A DNA stretch of 64,000 nt. It comes from Georgfuchsia toluolica (lineage in GTDB: Bacteria > Pseudomonadota > Gammaproteobacteria > Burkholderiales > Rhodocyclaceae). The stretch's first letter is position 1, and each line of letters starts with the position of its first letter. The translations under genes and the position numbers were made by a program. Positions 11,434 through 21,208 of this stretch are shown here, in pieces. The stretch spans positions 620,001 to 684,000 of the forward strand of contig NZ_CAJQUM010000001.1 in NCBI RefSeq assembly GCF_907163265.1, given 5' to 3'. The notes beneath the pieces are model-generated. The model made no database searches. It had not been told where the DNA came from and saw nothing but the letters and a program-made list of their open reading frames with translations.

Positions 11434-11521
11434 TTTGGCACTTTTCCCCTTCTCCCCTCTAGCCCCTCTCCCGCCAAGGGAGCGGAGAACGTTGTGGGCC
11501 GCTGACACGGCCGTTATGTAA

Positions 11522-11800
11522 ATGCGCTGGTCCACGCTGGTGCTGGCTATCCTGATTCTGCTGCTGCAATACCCATTGTGGTTCGGCAAGGGGGGCTGGT
11601 ACCGGGTGTGGGACATGGACCGCCAGGTCGCCGCGCAACGCGATGTTAACCAGAAGCTGGAACAGCGCAATGCCGCGCTCGATGCCGAAGTGCGCGACCT
11701 GAAGTCGGGGTATGACGCTATTGAGGAGCGCGCGCGGTATGAGCTTGGGTTAGTGAAGGAAGGGGAAGTGTTCGTTCAGGTGCCGCAGAAACAGCCTTGA
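11522..11800 (+). CDS. ftsB: cell division protein FtsB
   Basis: 92 residues: one N-terminal membrane segment (about 4-22, [17 protein letters not shown]), a coiled coil (about 35-65, [20 protein letters not shown]) and the [19 protein letters not shown] segment conserved in FtsB. It bridges FtsQ and FtsL in the divisome. Its position directly after eno is conserved across beta- and gammaproteobacteria. Confidence 0.93.
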   Translation: MRWSTLVLAILILLLQYPLWFGKGGWYRVWDMDRQVAAQRDVNQKLEQRNAALDAEVRDLKSGYDAIEERARYELGLVKEGEVFVQVPQKQP

Positions 11801-11897
11801 GAAAGCCGGGACTCACCCTGGTAAGCGTAGACAAGCCACTGGCCCGCTTGCGTGGGAATGACCAACGGAAATCCCCGTGGGATGACAAACCCATGCA

Positions 11898-12758
11898 TCA
11901 ACTCTCGCTGTGCCTTAGCGAGAGATCAATGGCGCGAACATCCTTGGTCAGTGCGCCGATGGAAATACGGTCGACGCCGGTTTCGGCGATGGCACGTACG
12001 GTATCGAGGTTGACGCCGCCCGAGGCTTCGAGCTTGGCATGGTCTTTACTGCGGCGCACGGCTTCGCGCATTTGCGCCAGATCCATGTTGTCGAGCAGGA
12101 TCATCGTGGCGCCGGCGTCGAGGGCTTCGTCGAGTTGATCAAGGCTTTCGACTTCGATCTGGATGAAGACATCACGGCGGTTCAGGTTGCGGGCGCGCTG
12201 GAGCGCTTCGGTCACGCCGCCGGCGGCGATGATGTGATTTTCCTTGATCAGGATGCCATCATAAAGGCCGAGGCGGTGGTTGTGGCCGCCGCCGCAGCGC
12301 ACGGCGTATTTCTGCGCCAGGCGCAGGCCGGGCAGGGTTTTGCGCGTATCGACGATATGTGCGTGGGTGCCGGCCACCACCTGGACATAACGTTGTGTCA
12401 TGGTTGCGGTGGCGGAAAGCGTTTGCAGGAAATTCAGCGCCGGGCGCTCGGCGCTAAGCAGGGCACGTGTGTTCGCTTCTATTTCGCATAACGCCTGTCC
12501 GGCAACAACGGATTCGCCGTCCTTGCTGCTCCAGCGGATGATGGTATCCGGGTCGAGATGACGAAAACAGGATTCGAACCAGGGACGGCCGGCAAGCACG
12601 GCGTTTTCGCGGCAGACGACGGTGCCTCGAGAACGGTTGCCAGCTGGCGTGAGCAGGGCGGTAAGATCGCCAGTACCGATGTCTTCCTGCAGGGCCAGAG
12701 TCACGTTGCGTTCAATTTCAGTGGCAAGGCGTACCGCGAGTTCCTGTATGATTTTCAT
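11898..12758 (-). CDS. nadC: nicotinate-nucleotide pyrophosphorylase (carboxylating)
   Basis: 286 residues, standard length. It makes nicotinate mononucleotide from quinolinate and PRPP in NAD biosynthesis. Motifs: LQEDIGTGDLT, ERPALNFLQTLSATAT, the active-site DTRKTLPGLRLAQKYAV with GGGHNHRLGLYDGILIKENH, and the C-terminal LEASGGVNLDTV / TGVDRISIGALT phosphate-binding loops. It is convergent with ftsB. Confidence 0.96.
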   Translation of the reverse strand: MKIIQELAVRLATEIERNVTLALQEDIGTGDLTALLTPAGNRSRGTVVCRENAVLAGRPWFESCFRHLDPDTIIRWSSKDGESVVAGQALCEIEANTRALLSAERPALNFLQTLSATATMTQRYVQVVAGTHAHIVDTRKTLPGLRLAQKYAVRCGGGHNHRLGLYDGILIKENHIIAAGGVTEALQRARNLNRRDVFIQIEVESLDQLDEALDAGATMILLDNMDLAQMREAVRRSKDHAKLEASGGVNLDTVRAIAETGVDRISIGALTKDVRAIDLSLRHSES

Positions 12759-12759
12759 G

Positions 12760-13023
12760 CTGATGTTTTGGACAGTAGTTTGAAAATTCTAACACTCGCG
12801 GGCGGAATCCACGATGAGCACGCTGTCTACGCCATAGGCGGGTTGCTGGCGCTGAGCCTGTTCTTTATGCTGGCCTGTCTATGGCAAGGACAGGCTGACC
12901 GCGCCACGCGCAGATCAGTCTACCGACTGTTGGCTGAATACGGGAGAGGATCGGCTGAGCACCTGTCACTGCGAATGCGACTGCGGCAGCATCGCCCTGT
13001 ACATGCTCTATCCCTGCCTGGAA
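12760..13023. other. gene-free stretch between nadC and the CZB gene
   Basis: About 260 bp. One plus-strand frame encodes a hydrophobic run (AIGGLLALSLFFMLACLWQG) but has no convincing start or ribosome site and continues from antisense nadC, so I do not call it. Confidence 0.35.
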
Positions 13024-13413
13024 TCAGGCAATCGTGCGATCCCGGATTGATGCGCCTTTACAGGGCTGTTTCTTTTTGAGGTGCATGATGGCAACCGCAA
13101 CGGCACTTGACGCCGCAGCATAGGGTGTACCGACATCAAGCATGGCCGAGGCTTCCTTGTATTTTTTCAAGTTGATCGCTATGGCGACTTTGCCTGCTTC
13201 CACATGGAAAGTGGCATGCTTGCCTACGCACTCAGAGTGGCTGCCGAGTTTTCCGTATTTTGCTTTGGCTTCACCATGAAGCCATTTACCTAATTCGCAA
13301 CAATTGTCTTTCGAGATGGTTGCGACATCCATGGTTTCCTGTTTGGTGATTGCCGCGCGGAATTTCATTTTCCATTCTGCATGCTTTGTGACAGCCTGAT
13401 CCAGATCCATCAT
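13024..13413 (-). CDS. CZB (chemoreceptor zinc-binding) domain protein, stand-alone
   Basis: 129 residues. The pattern HAEWKMKF (His11), DNCCELGKWLHG (Cys38/Cys39) and HATFH (His66/His70) is the zinc-binding Cys/His set of CZB domains, usually found at the C-terminus of chemoreceptors and diguanylate cyclases. Here the domain is free-standing, apart from a lysine-rich tail. Free CZB proteins may sense zinc or hypochlorous acid oxidation of the zinc-Cys and signal to partners; no chemotaxis gene is nearby, so the partner is unknown. Confidence 0.8.
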   Translation of the reverse strand: MMDLDQAVTKHAEWKMKFRAAITKQETMDVATISKDNCCELGKWLHGEAKAKYGKLGSHSECVGKHATFHVEAGKVAIAINLKKYKEASAMLDVGTPYAAASSAVAVAIMHLKKKQPCKGASIRDRTIA

Positions 13414-13533
13414 GGTTTCCTTTTAATGAAGTGGCAACTGAAATCTGGTCATCAGTGCATAACACAGTGACACTGGCGGGAACACTTTGCTGGTTAAAAA
13501 AGCGACAGAAACTGGCAACCGGGGAACTTTATC

Positions 13534-13549
13534 ACTAACTAAAGTTAGT
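13534..13549. promoter_or_regulatory. 16-bp inverted repeat upstream of the CZB gene
   Basis: ACTAACT-AA-AGTTAGT, perfect 7-bp arms, in the 270-bp gap between the CZB gene and the nnr gene, about 120 bp upstream of the CZB start. It may be an operator for a dimeric regulator. No regulator gene is adjacent and the remaining gap shows nothing I can name. Confidence 0.35.
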
Positions 13550-13687
13550 ACTGGTTGACGATGATCACAAACCAAGCAAGTCGACAAGAACGGCCTGTGG
13601 CTCTTGGCAGACGCGAGTGCGATGCTTTGTGATTGAGTCGTCGGCTGAGTCGATGCGTGAAAGCGGCGGGGTATTGCTCCTCGACGC

Positions 13688-15160
13688 CTATGCGGAGGTT
13701 ACGCAAAGACGATTGAAAACGCGCCGCGCTGGGGCGATGAGTTCGCCTGCGGCAATGCCGATTGATCCTTCGCCGTCATCAACCAGGCGGTCTGCCGCCG
13801 TGCCATGCAGCCATGTGGCGCCCAGCGCGGCGGCTTTGACTGTCCAGCCCTGAGCCAGCAGCGCCACGCAAAAACCGGTGAGTACATCGCCGCTGCCAGC
13901 CGTTGCCAGCCCGGCATTGCCCGTCGTGTTGATGAACCAGCGCCCCTCGGGGGTGGCGATGATCGAGCCGCAGCCCTTGAGTACCACGCAGGCATGGAAG
14001 CGCTGCGCCAGTTCGAGCGCGCTGGCGATGCGGTCAGCCTGGACGGTTTCGACACTGCCGCCGAGCAGACGCGCTGCTTCGGCAGGATGCGGCGTGAGCA
14101 GGGTAGCTGCGCTGCGCCGGGCGATTTGCCGGGCAAGTACCGGATGCGCGGCGAGCAGATTGAGCGCATCCGCATCGATCACCAGGGGCAGCACCGTTTC
14201 AATCGAGCGACGCAGCAGGTTTGCGGCTTCATCGGATTGTGCGAGGCCGGGGCCGATGCCGATCGCCGTGGCAAGCGTCATCGCTTCAGCCGGACTTTTC
14301 AGCATCAGTTCCGGTTGACCGTGATCGACTGCGATGCGCTCCAGCATGCCGATGAAAACACGGCCGGCGCCGAGCATGAGCGCGGCGCGGCCGGCCAGCA
14401 GTGCGGCACCAGCCATGGTCGGCGCGCCGCCGATAATGGCGGCAGAGCCATAAGTGCCTTTGTGAGTGTTGCGCTGACGGGGCAACAGCGATGCGGCAAA
14501 CAGCGCGGGGTTATTGATAAAGCCGGCAGTTTGTTGTGCGTTTACCTCGTCAGCCAGTCCGATGTCGGCAACCGTGACCTCACCGCAATGGTCCGGTCCA
14601 TCCAGCGTGAGCAAACCGGGTTTGTGAGAGATGAAGGTAATGGTGTGCGTGGCGCGCACTGCCACCGGATTGAGCGTGCCCGTATCGGCATTGAGACCTG
14701 AGGGGCAGTCGATCGCCAGCACCGGGCCGCGATAGGCATTGATGCGGGCGATCAGCGAGAGCCAGGGTTCAGTCAGCGACCGCGCGAGACCGATGCCAAA
14801 CAGGCCGTCGACAACCAGGCCATAGCTGCGAGCAGGAATATCGCTGCGACAGTTGCCGGCGGTCGACCAGCGTTCCCAAGCCATGCGTGCATCAATCGGC
14901 AACTTGTCGGCATGCCCGAGAAAAACGACCACCGGATCAAGACCGCACGCCTTGAGAACGCGGGCAGCGACCAACGCGTCGCCACCGTTGTTGCCCGGCC
15001 CCGCGAGTATCAACGGCGGACCGGAAAGACCCGCCTGCAACTTGAGCGCGAGTTTGGCAGCGGCATTGCCGGCGCGTTCCATCAAAGGCGGTTGATCTAT
15101 GGCATGCGTTTTTTCAATTTCACGCAAAGTCTCCGACCGCAACAGTGTTTGAGTAGCCAT
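13688..15160 (-). CDS. nnr: bifunctional NAD(P)HX epimerase / ADP-dependent NAD(P)HX dehydratase
   Basis: 490 residues, the usual fused length. Residues about 1-215 are the YjeF_N epimerase domain (LAGPGNNGGDALVAARVLK, VVDGLFGIGL, AIDCPSGLNADTG). Residues about 225-485 are the ribokinase-like dehydratase (GTYGSAAIIGG, LLTPHPAEAARLLG, NTTGNAGLATAGSGDVLTG). The enzyme repairs hydrated NADH and NADPH. It is divergent from the M20 peptidase-family gene, with start codons almost touching. Confidence 0.96.
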   Translation of the reverse strand: MATQTLLRSETLREIEKTHAIDQPPLMERAGNAAAKLALKLQAGLSGPPLILAGPGNNGGDALVAARVLKACGLDPVVVFLGHADKLPIDARMAWERWSTAGNCRSDIPARSYGLVVDGLFGIGLARSLTEPWLSLIARINAYRGPVLAIDCPSGLNADTGTLNPVAVRATHTITFISHKPGLLTLDGPDHCGEVTVADIGLADEVNAQQTAGFINNPALFAASLLPRQRNTHKGTYGSAAIIGGAPTMAGAALLAGRAALMLGAGRVFIGMLERIAVDHGQPELMLKSPAEAMTLATAIGIGPGLAQSDEAANLLRRSIETVLPLVIDADALNLLAAHPVLARQIARRSAATLLTPHPAEAARLLGGSVETVQADRIASALELAQRFHACVVLKGCGSIIATPEGRWFINTTGNAGLATAGSGDVLTGFCVALLAQGWTVKAAALGATWLHGTAADRLVDDGEGSIGIAAGELIAPARRVFNRLCVTSA

Positions 15161-15206
15161 GCAGAAACGTTACCATAGGACACGATTCAATAGTATGGTT
15201 GGGAAC

Positions 15207-16376
15207 ATGGATCTGACGGACCTGATTCGCGGCTTGCAGCCGGAGATCGCGGGCATACGGCGCGATATTCACACGCATCCGGAACTGGCCTTCGAGGAAC
15301 GGCGCACCTCGGATATCGTCGCGCGTTATCTCGAAGGACTGGGACTCGACGTGCATCGCGGTCTTGCCAAAACCGGTGTCGTCGCGCGGCTGCAGGCGGG
15401 CACTAGCGGGCGTGCCATCGGCCTGCGTGCCGACATGGATGCGCTGCCGCTCGATGAGCTCAATTCCTTTGCGCATCGTTCGGTCAACACCATGCGCATG
15501 CATGCCTGCGGTCATGACGGCCACACCGCGATGCTGCTCGGCGCGGCAGCAGCACTCAGCAAGACGCGCAACTTCGACGGCACCGTGTATTTCATTTTTC
15601 AGCCGGCCGAGGAGCACGAAGGCGGTGGGCGTGTAATGGTGGAGGAGGGCCTGTTCCGCCGCTTTCCGATGGAAATGGTGTTCGGCCTGCACAACTGGCC
15701 GGGCATGCCGGCGGGCCATTTCGGTGTCACCGAAGGGCCGGTGATGGCTGGGACCGATCGCTTCGATATCAAGATCACCGGCCGCGGCGGTCACGCCGCC
15801 ATGCCGCATCAGGCAGTCGACGTCATCGTCGCTGGCAGCGCCCTGGTGCAGGGTTTGCAAACGCTGGTATCGCGCAATACCGATCCGCTCGCCGCCGCCG
15901 TCGTCAGCGTGACGCGGTTTGAAGCCGGGTTCGCCGACAATATCCTGCCCGAGAACGCAGTGCTGGGCGGCACCGCGCGCAGCCTGACACCGGAACTGCG
16001 CGATGCGCTCGAAGCAGGCGTGCGCCGCATTTGCGCCGGCATCGAGACAACTTACGGTGTCGGCATTGAACTGCATTACGAACCCGGTTATCCGCCCACC
16101 ATCAATGCCGCGGCACCAAGCGCGATTTGCCGCGAAGTTGCGCGCGAAGTGGCGGGCAATGAAGCTGTGAAAACCAACCTGCCGCCCAGCATGGGTGCGG
16201 AAGACTTCGCTTACCTGTGCCGGGAGGTGCCGGGCTGTTATGTCTGGTTCGGCAACGGACCGGGTGCGAGTGGCTGCATGTTGCATAGCCCGCATTACGA
16301 CTTCAACGACGACATTATTGCAACAGGCATCCACTATTGGGTGCGACTGACAGAGCGGGCATTGGAGACAAAATAA
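15207..16376 (+). CDS. M20-family metal-dependent amidohydrolase (hippurate hydrolase-like)
   Basis: About 389 residues. Metal ligands and catalytic residues are in MHACGHDGHTAML and FQPAEEHEGGGRVM, with HNWPGMPAG and the late CMLHSPHYDFND also typical of the M20D amidohydrolases (hippurate, N-acyl-amino-acid and IAA-conjugate hydrolases). It hydrolyses an N-acyl amino acid or aryl amide; the acyl group cannot be predicted. ATG 15207 gives MDLTDLIRGL; an ATG at 15195 adds four residues. Most of the protein is GC-rich like the housekeeping genes. Confidence 0.85.
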   Translation: MDLTDLIRGLQPEIAGIRRDIHTHPELAFEERRTSDIVARYLEGLGLDVHRGLAKTGVVARLQAGTSGRAIGLRADMDALPLDELNSFAHRSVNTMRMHACGHDGHTAMLLGAAAALSKTRNFDGTVYFIFQPAEEHEGGGRVMVEEGLFRRFPMEMVFGLHNWPGMPAGHFGVTEGPVMAGTDRFDIKITGRGGHAAMPHQAVDVIVAGSALVQGLQTLVSRNTDPLAAAVVSVTRFEAGFADNILPENAVLGGTARSLTPELRDALEAGVRRICAGIETTYGVGIELHYEPGYPPTINAAAPSAICREVAREVAGNEAVKTNLPPSMGAEDFAYLCREVPGCYVWFGNGPGASGCMLHSPHYDFNDDIIATGIHYWVRLTERALETK

Positions 16377-16468
16377 AGTGAGGGAGCGCTACAAAGTGAT
16401 TGTGTGGCATTAGGCCCGGAGCAAGTGTCTCCGCAAAGTCAACGACAAATACCTGTCTTAGACTTAAA

Positions 16469-17884
16469 TTAGATATGTATGGGTCGGCCATATACTCCAC
16501 GAGCCGCTTCCATGATGGATTCGGATAATGTCGGATGGGCATGAATCATTTTGGCAACGTCCTCAGCCAATAGCTCGCTGCTTTTTGCCAATAAGAGCTC
16601 ATGAATCAATTCCGTTGCACAATGACCCACAATATGGGCTCCAAGCAGTTCTCCTGTGACGGGATCAGTGAGCACTTTTACCAGGCCTTCGGTTTTCTCG
16701 ATTGCTACGCTTTTCCCGGCTCCCCTGTAGGGGAAAGTGGATTTATTAAAAGCGATACCGTCCTTCATCGCACGGTCTTCGCGGAGGCCGAAGCCGGCAA
16801 TCTGTGGTTCGCAATAGACTGCTGATGGTATGAGCGCGGAGTCGATCTGCTTATCCAGTGATGCGTGTCCAGCTATGTACTCGACAGCGATCTCACCTTC
16901 ACGAGATGCAACATGGGCAAGTGCCGGTGTGGTCGTCACGTCGCCAATGGCGAAAATTCCAGGAACAGAGGTTTGGTAGTAATCGCCGGTTGCGATATAG
17001 CCTCGTGTATCTGTCTTGACGCCAACAGATTCAAGACCAATACCCTCCGTATTCGGCGAGCGCCCGAATGCAGCAAGAATCTTCTCCGCCTTCAGTTCCT
17101 CTTTTTTGTCGCCGATTGAGATGGATACAGCCACCCCTTCCCTGGTTCTTCGCCGAGAGGTAGCGCGTGCTTTAGTGAATATGTCGATTCCCGCCTTGCG
17201 AAATGAAGTGTCGAGAACCTGCGCAACTTCATGGTCTTCGCTTGGGAGGATATGGTCGCCCATTTCTACCAGTGTCACCTTGACGCCGAATGCATTCATT
17301 ACATAGGCGAATTCGCATCCGATCGCTCCTGCACCCAAAATCACCAGTGCCTTTGGAAGGGCGGTTAAGGACAAGATGCCAGACGAGGAGAGCACCTGTT
17401 TCTCATCCAGATTGAACTCAGGAATCGACATGGGGCGCGATCCTGTGGCGATCAGAATTTTTTTCGCCGAGATGAATTGATTTGAAAGGCCGGGCCCCTT
17501 CAATTCGATTTTCCCAACATTAGCTATCGAGCCTGTAGCCTTAACTACATCGATCTTGTTTTTTCGCAGCAGTGATGACACACCGTTGGCCAGCGTTTTG
17601 GCAGCAATCCGTGATCGGGCATGAACTTCGCTGTATTGGAATCCGGAGCGGTCGATACGTACTCCGAACCGTTCCATGCTCTTAAGCGCACTGAATTCTG
17701 TTGCATGGTGTATCAGGCTTTTTGACGGAATGCAGCCCCAGTTCAGGCAGACGCCGCCAGGCGTATCCTTTTCCACTACGCAAACGGAGAGTCCAAGCTG
17801 AGCTGCTCGAATCGCTGCCACGTAGCCACCGGGGCCGGCGCCAAGAATGGCCAGGTCGTATTTGTTGTTCATTGCAACGCTCAT
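16469..17884 (-). CDS. lpdA: dihydrolipoamide dehydrogenase (E3), locus 1
   Basis: About 472 residues. FAD site LAILGAGPGGYVAA, redox-active disulfide GGVCLNWGCIPSK (Cys46 and Cys51), NAD site VILGAGAIGCEFAYV, and the C-terminal HAHPTLSES with the active-site His. It reoxidises the lipoyl group of the E2 encoded just upstream. The start ATG overlaps the E2 stop (ATGA), which settles the start and indicates translational coupling. It is the last gene of a minus-strand operon ALDH-E1alpha-E1beta-E2-E3. The GC content is clearly lower than in the housekeeping genes. Confidence 0.95.
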   Translation of the reverse strand: MSVAMNNKYDLAILGAGPGGYVAAIRAAQLGLSVCVVEKDTPGGVCLNWGCIPSKSLIHHATEFSALKSMERFGVRIDRSGFQYSEVHARSRIAAKTLANGVSSLLRKNKIDVVKATGSIANVGKIELKGPGLSNQFISAKKILIATGSRPMSIPEFNLDEKQVLSSSGILSLTALPKALVILGAGAIGCEFAYVMNAFGVKVTLVEMGDHILPSEDHEVAQVLDTSFRKAGIDIFTKARATSRRRTREGVAVSISIGDKKEELKAEKILAAFGRSPNTEGIGLESVGVKTDTRGYIATGDYYQTSVPGIFAIGDVTTTPALAHVASREGEIAVEYIAGHASLDKQIDSALIPSAVYCEPQIAGFGLREDRAMKDGIAFNKSTFPYRGAGKSVAIEKTEGLVKVLTDPVTGELLGAHIVGHCATELIHELLLAKSSELLAEDVAKMIHAHPTLSESIMEAARGVYGRPIHI

Positions 17885-19218
17885 AACAACATCAACTCGG
17901 GATTGGACAGGAGATCTCGCAGTGCTTTCACAAATCTCCCGGCTGGCTCTCCATCCAGTGCACGATGATCGAATGTCAAGCCACAAGGCAACATGGTGCG
18001 TACAACGACGTTCCCGTCGATTACTACTGGCTTTTCAATTGGCGAACCTGGCTGGAAATTGACGACCTGGGGCAGATTCAGCAAAGGCGTCGACACCATC
18101 CAGCTACCGGGAAGGAAGCCATCGGTACTGGATAGTGTGATCGTACCGTTTGTCATCTCGTCCGGGGATAAGGTGGATGACCGCGCGCGCGACACGAGGT
18201 CTTTCATTTCGCGATTGATTTGCATCAGAGCTTTGGCTTGTGTGTCGCGTATGACAGGCACCACCAAACCAGAATCGTATTCCCCACGCCCAGGAATTGC
18301 GACGGCAATTCCGACATTGACGTTTTCCCAAAGAGTAACCAAGTTGTCGGCAAGAGTTGCATTGCATATGGGAACCTGCTGACAAGCCAGCGCCAGTGCC
18401 CGGATATAGAAGGGCGTGAGGGACATGCGCCCATCCAGCTCGGCCTGGTTGGCCAGGATGACCGCTCTGGCGGCAAGCAACTTGGTAATGTCGATTTCAA
18501 AAAATAAATAAGTTTGCGCAGCGGTTGTCTTTGCAGCCAGCATTCGCTGCGCGATGGTTGCACGCATTCCAGTGACCGGCACTCTTGCCTTTTCTCGCAA
18601 GCCGCCTGATATGGCTGTCGCTTTTACAGGTAAGTCCCCTGTTTGCTTTTTCTGCTCAATGGTGGCAACGACATCTCTGCGAATGACACGACCTCCTGGG
18701 CCACTACCAGTTATCTGCGCAAGATCTATTTCGTTCTTTCGCGCAATCGCTTTTGCCAAACCCGATGCCCGAATTTTTCGTGATGCTCCAACCGTTGAGG
18801 CTCCAACTTGTGCGATGAATTGAGGAGATGCGGCAACAGGTAATTGAGGATTCGTACTGAGTCCAGAGTGGACTTGGTCGCTTGCAGGAAGCCCGTCATA
18901 CGCAGTGACTGATTCTTTGGGCAGCTCGGGGATTAAGATACCCGTAGCCCCGCTTCCTGCTATCAGAGAACGATATTCATCTTCCGAGTCGGTAATCTTG
19001 GCTATTACTGTCTCGATCGCAGATGTTTCACCAGACCGTGCAATCAAGTGGGCGAATCCGGCATAGGGCGCAGGAAGTTCAACAACTACTTTCTCGGTTT
19101 CGATCGACACGAGACTTTGGTCACGCGCAACGCGAGCGCCTTCCTTCACTGCCCACTCGACGATAGTTCCCTCAGACATGCCCATGGCGAGTTGAGGAAG
19201 AATTACATCGCGTATCAT
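17881..19218 (-). CDS. dihydrolipoamide acyltransferase (E2), locus 1
   Basis: About 445 residues: one lipoyl domain (1-77, lipoyl Lys43 in ETEKVVVELPAP), a proline/alanine-poor linker, a peripheral subunit-binding domain (about 150-185, IRASGLAKAIARKNEIDL then GSGPGGRVIRRDV), and the catalytic domain ending with LTFDHRALDGEPAGRF, which keeps HxxxDG. It transfers the acyl group formed by E1 to CoA. ATG 19218 gives MIRDVILPQL with the lipoyl domain at the very N-terminus. Ten bases separate it from E1beta. The acyl specificity cannot be read; see E1alpha. Confidence 0.93.
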   Translation of the reverse strand: MIRDVILPQLAMGMSEGTIVEWAVKEGARVARDQSLVSIETEKVVVELPAPYAGFAHLIARSGETSAIETVIAKITDSEDEYRSLIAGSGATGILIPELPKESVTAYDGLPASDQVHSGLSTNPQLPVAASPQFIAQVGASTVGASRKIRASGLAKAIARKNEIDLAQITGSGPGGRVIRRDVVATIEQKKQTGDLPVKATAISGGLREKARVPVTGMRATIAQRMLAAKTTAAQTYLFFEIDITKLLAARAVILANQAELDGRMSLTPFYIRALALACQQVPICNATLADNLVTLWENVNVGIAVAIPGRGEYDSGLVVPVIRDTQAKALMQINREMKDLVSRARSSTLSPDEMTNGTITLSSTDGFLPGSWMVSTPLLNLPQVVNFQPGSPIEKPVVIDGNVVVRTMLPCGLTFDHRALDGEPAGRFVKALRDLLSNPELMLL

Positions 19219-19228
19219 TATGTTTCCC

Positions 19229-20200
19229 CTATCGGCAAGTTTCGCGAACCGCTGCTTCAATTCGCTCTGGGGTGGGCATGGTGTACACGTCAATGTAACC
19301 ACCGGGGATTGCAAAGTTTGGATGACACACTCGCTTGACCGGCGCATCCAGAAGGTCATACCCATGCTCCATTACTTGCGCAGATACTTCTGCAGCAAAT
19401 CCGCCGCGCTCGAAATCTTCATCCACGATTACCAAGCGTGTCGTCTTTTCGATAGACTTCAACAACGTTTCGCGATCGAATGGTTCGAAACTCCGGGCAT
19501 CAATGACTTCGATACTGATTTCATCTTTGAGTTTTTCTGCGACCTTGAGCGCGTTATGGACCTGTAGCCCGCTTGCCAGTACGGTGATATCCGTTCCTGC
19601 ACGTTTTACGTCAGCCACTCCCAAAGGAACAATATAGTCGTCGTCCGGTATGAGTCCTTTTTGCATCATCAGGTTTGTATGCCACAAAAAGAAGACCGGA
19701 TTATTGTCACGAATCGCAGCTTTCATTAACCCTTTTGCATCATAGGGCGTGGATGGCATGCAAGTTTTGATGCCGGGATGATGGATCGTTGTACCATAAG
19801 GAAGGGTTGCATGTTCGTTACCTACGCGACGCCCAACCCCGCACGTACCAATCAAAACTATCGGCAGAGGGTGCTGACTGCCGTGAAGAAAGTGATATTG
19901 GCCCATCTGCAAGAAAAGTTCTGACCCGGCGTAGTAGCTGAATCCTGCGTACATGAAATCCAGTATCGGTCGTAATCCTTCCTGTGCTGCGCCCATCGCG
20001 CAACCGACCATTCCCGTTTCAGCTAATGGCGTATCGATAATTCGATCGGTGCCGAATTCGTCGCAAAGATTCTTGGTGTGGGGGAATGTGCCGGCCTGAA
20101 TGCTTAATCCAAGCATGAATACACGTTCGTCACGGCGCATTTCCTCGACATAGGCTTCCCTGATGGCTTCGCATAGGGTGATCTCGCGTTCGTTGCTCAT
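19229..20200 (-). CDS. 2-oxo-acid-dehydrogenase-type E1 component, beta subunit
   Basis: 323 residues, full length for the transketolase-like beta chain of heterotetrameric E1 enzymes (pyruvate, acetoin or branched-chain type). Segments: LCEAIREAYVEEMRRDERVF, DTPLAETGMVGCAMGAA with the TPP-interacting Glu, and IEVIDARSFEPFDRETLL with VIVDEDFERGGFAAE in the C-terminal domain. It is encoded 21 bp after E1alpha. Family resemblance is to acetoin dehydrogenase/PdhB and to the HBQ dehydrogenase subunit BqdM of the resorcinol pathway. Confidence 0.92.
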   Translation of the reverse strand: MSNEREITLCEAIREAYVEEMRRDERVFMLGLSIQAGTFPHTKNLCDEFGTDRIIDTPLAETGMVGCAMGAAQEGLRPILDFMYAGFSYYAGSELFLQMGQYHFLHGSQHPLPIVLIGTCGVGRRVGNEHATLPYGTTIHHPGIKTCMPSTPYDAKGLMKAAIRDNNPVFFLWHTNLMMQKGLIPDDDYIVPLGVADVKRAGTDITVLASGLQVHNALKVAEKLKDEISIEVIDARSFEPFDRETLLKSIEKTTRLVIVDEDFERGGFAAEVSAQVMEHGYDLLDAPVKRVCHPNFAIPGGYIDVYTMPTPERIEAAVRETCR

Positions 20201-20221
20201 GGTTATTGAGTCCTTGTTTAG

Positions 20222-21208
20222 CTATGCCGCGTATACGGCTGCCTGCATTTCGGCAATGGAGGGGAGGGCTTTCTGGCTTGCCTCGCTGAAGGCTTCTATG
20301 GCGTCAGCTTCCTGCTCCGCCTCAGACATGATTCGATCAATGTCCTTTTGCTTCAGGGTTTTCTCCTTTAGAAGCTGGGCCGCAGCGAGCTTCAGCGGGT
20401 CTCGTGTTTCTTTCCACTCCTTCATCAACTTTGGGTCGCGCTGCATGGGACCTTCAAAATTAACGCCGCCAACGCTGTGCTCTTGAACACGTAATGTCTT
20501 GCACTCTACAAATGTGGGGCCGTTGCCTTGACGCGCGTAGTCGATTGCCTGTAATGCTGCCTCTGCACAGGCAAAGACGTCTTGGCCATCCACGATCGTG
20601 GAGGGGATGTCATAGCCACCCGCAAGACTCGATATGTTGGGTCCTGGAAACAAGTCCTTGACGTTGCTATGCTGGGCCATACCATTGGCTTCGCACCAGA
20701 AAATCACCGGCAACTTCCAGTTGGCTGCCATCAGCATTGCTTCATGACAGCGGCCTTCCCCATAGGATCCGTCGCCTGAACAATTCATTACCACTTGCCC
20801 GGATTTCTTGTACTTTGCCGCAAATCCGTATCCGACACTCAGAGGAAAGTTTGCGCCGATATTGCCCGAAAAACCAAATATATGGTTTTGCGGAAATGAC
20901 ATGTGGTAGCTGGAACGGCCCTTGCAGCATCCTGCTTCACGTCCCATGTGCTCTGCAACATAGGTTTTGACGTCAATTCCCTTGCTAAGCATGTGCCCGA
21001 TGCCATGCGCACGATAGTGAGGCCACATCGGGTCATCATTGTTCAAGAAGGTTCCTGCTGCAACACCTGGGGCAAGCGCGATTCCCCCTTCGTGATAAAA
21101 GCCAACCATTTTTCCGGCGCGGATAAGGCGCATCATCATTCTATCCAGCGTCATTGCGCGGGCCAGATTTCGAAATAATGAAACCTTTTGTTCGTTTGTC
21201 AGCGACAT
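20222..21208 (-). CDS. 2-oxo-acid-dehydrogenase-type E1 component, alpha subunit
   Basis: 328 residues. The thiamine-diphosphate motif is GDGSYGEG (from residue 145) with the closing Asn in WCEANG at about 176; HYRAHG and GRSSYHMS precede it. A strong ribosome site (GGAGGAGTGTCCT) supports ATG 21208. The E1 decarboxylates or cleaves a 2-oxo or 1,2-dione substrate on TPP. With no pyruvate-specific feature and a catabolic neighbourhood, acetoin dehydrogenase or the BqdL-type ring-cleaving activity on 2-hydroxy-1,4-benzoquinone (Azoarcus anaerobius) are both possible; this is inference. Confidence 0.92.
   Translation of the reverse strand: MSLTNEQKVSLFRNLARAMTLDRMMMRLIRAGKMVGFYHEGGIALAPGVAAGTFLNNDDPMWPHYRAHGIGHMLSKGIDVKTYVAEHMGREAGCCKGRSSYHMSFPQNHIFGFSGNIGANFPLSVGYGFAAKYKKSGQVVMNCSGDGSYGEGRCHEAMLMAANWKLPVIFWCEANGMAQHSNVKDLFPGPNISSLAGGYDIPSTIVDGQDVFACAEAALQAIDYARQGNGPTFVECKTLRVQEHSVGGVNFEGPMQRDPKLMKEWKETRDPLKLAAAQLLKEKTLKQKDIDRIMSEAEQEADAIEAFSEASQKALPSIAEMQAAVYAA

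Noticed and set aside
12760-13023. Small membrane protein gene between nadC and the CZB gene
   Set aside because: The hydrophobic run lies in a frame that continues from antisense nadC and has no ribosome site or good start.
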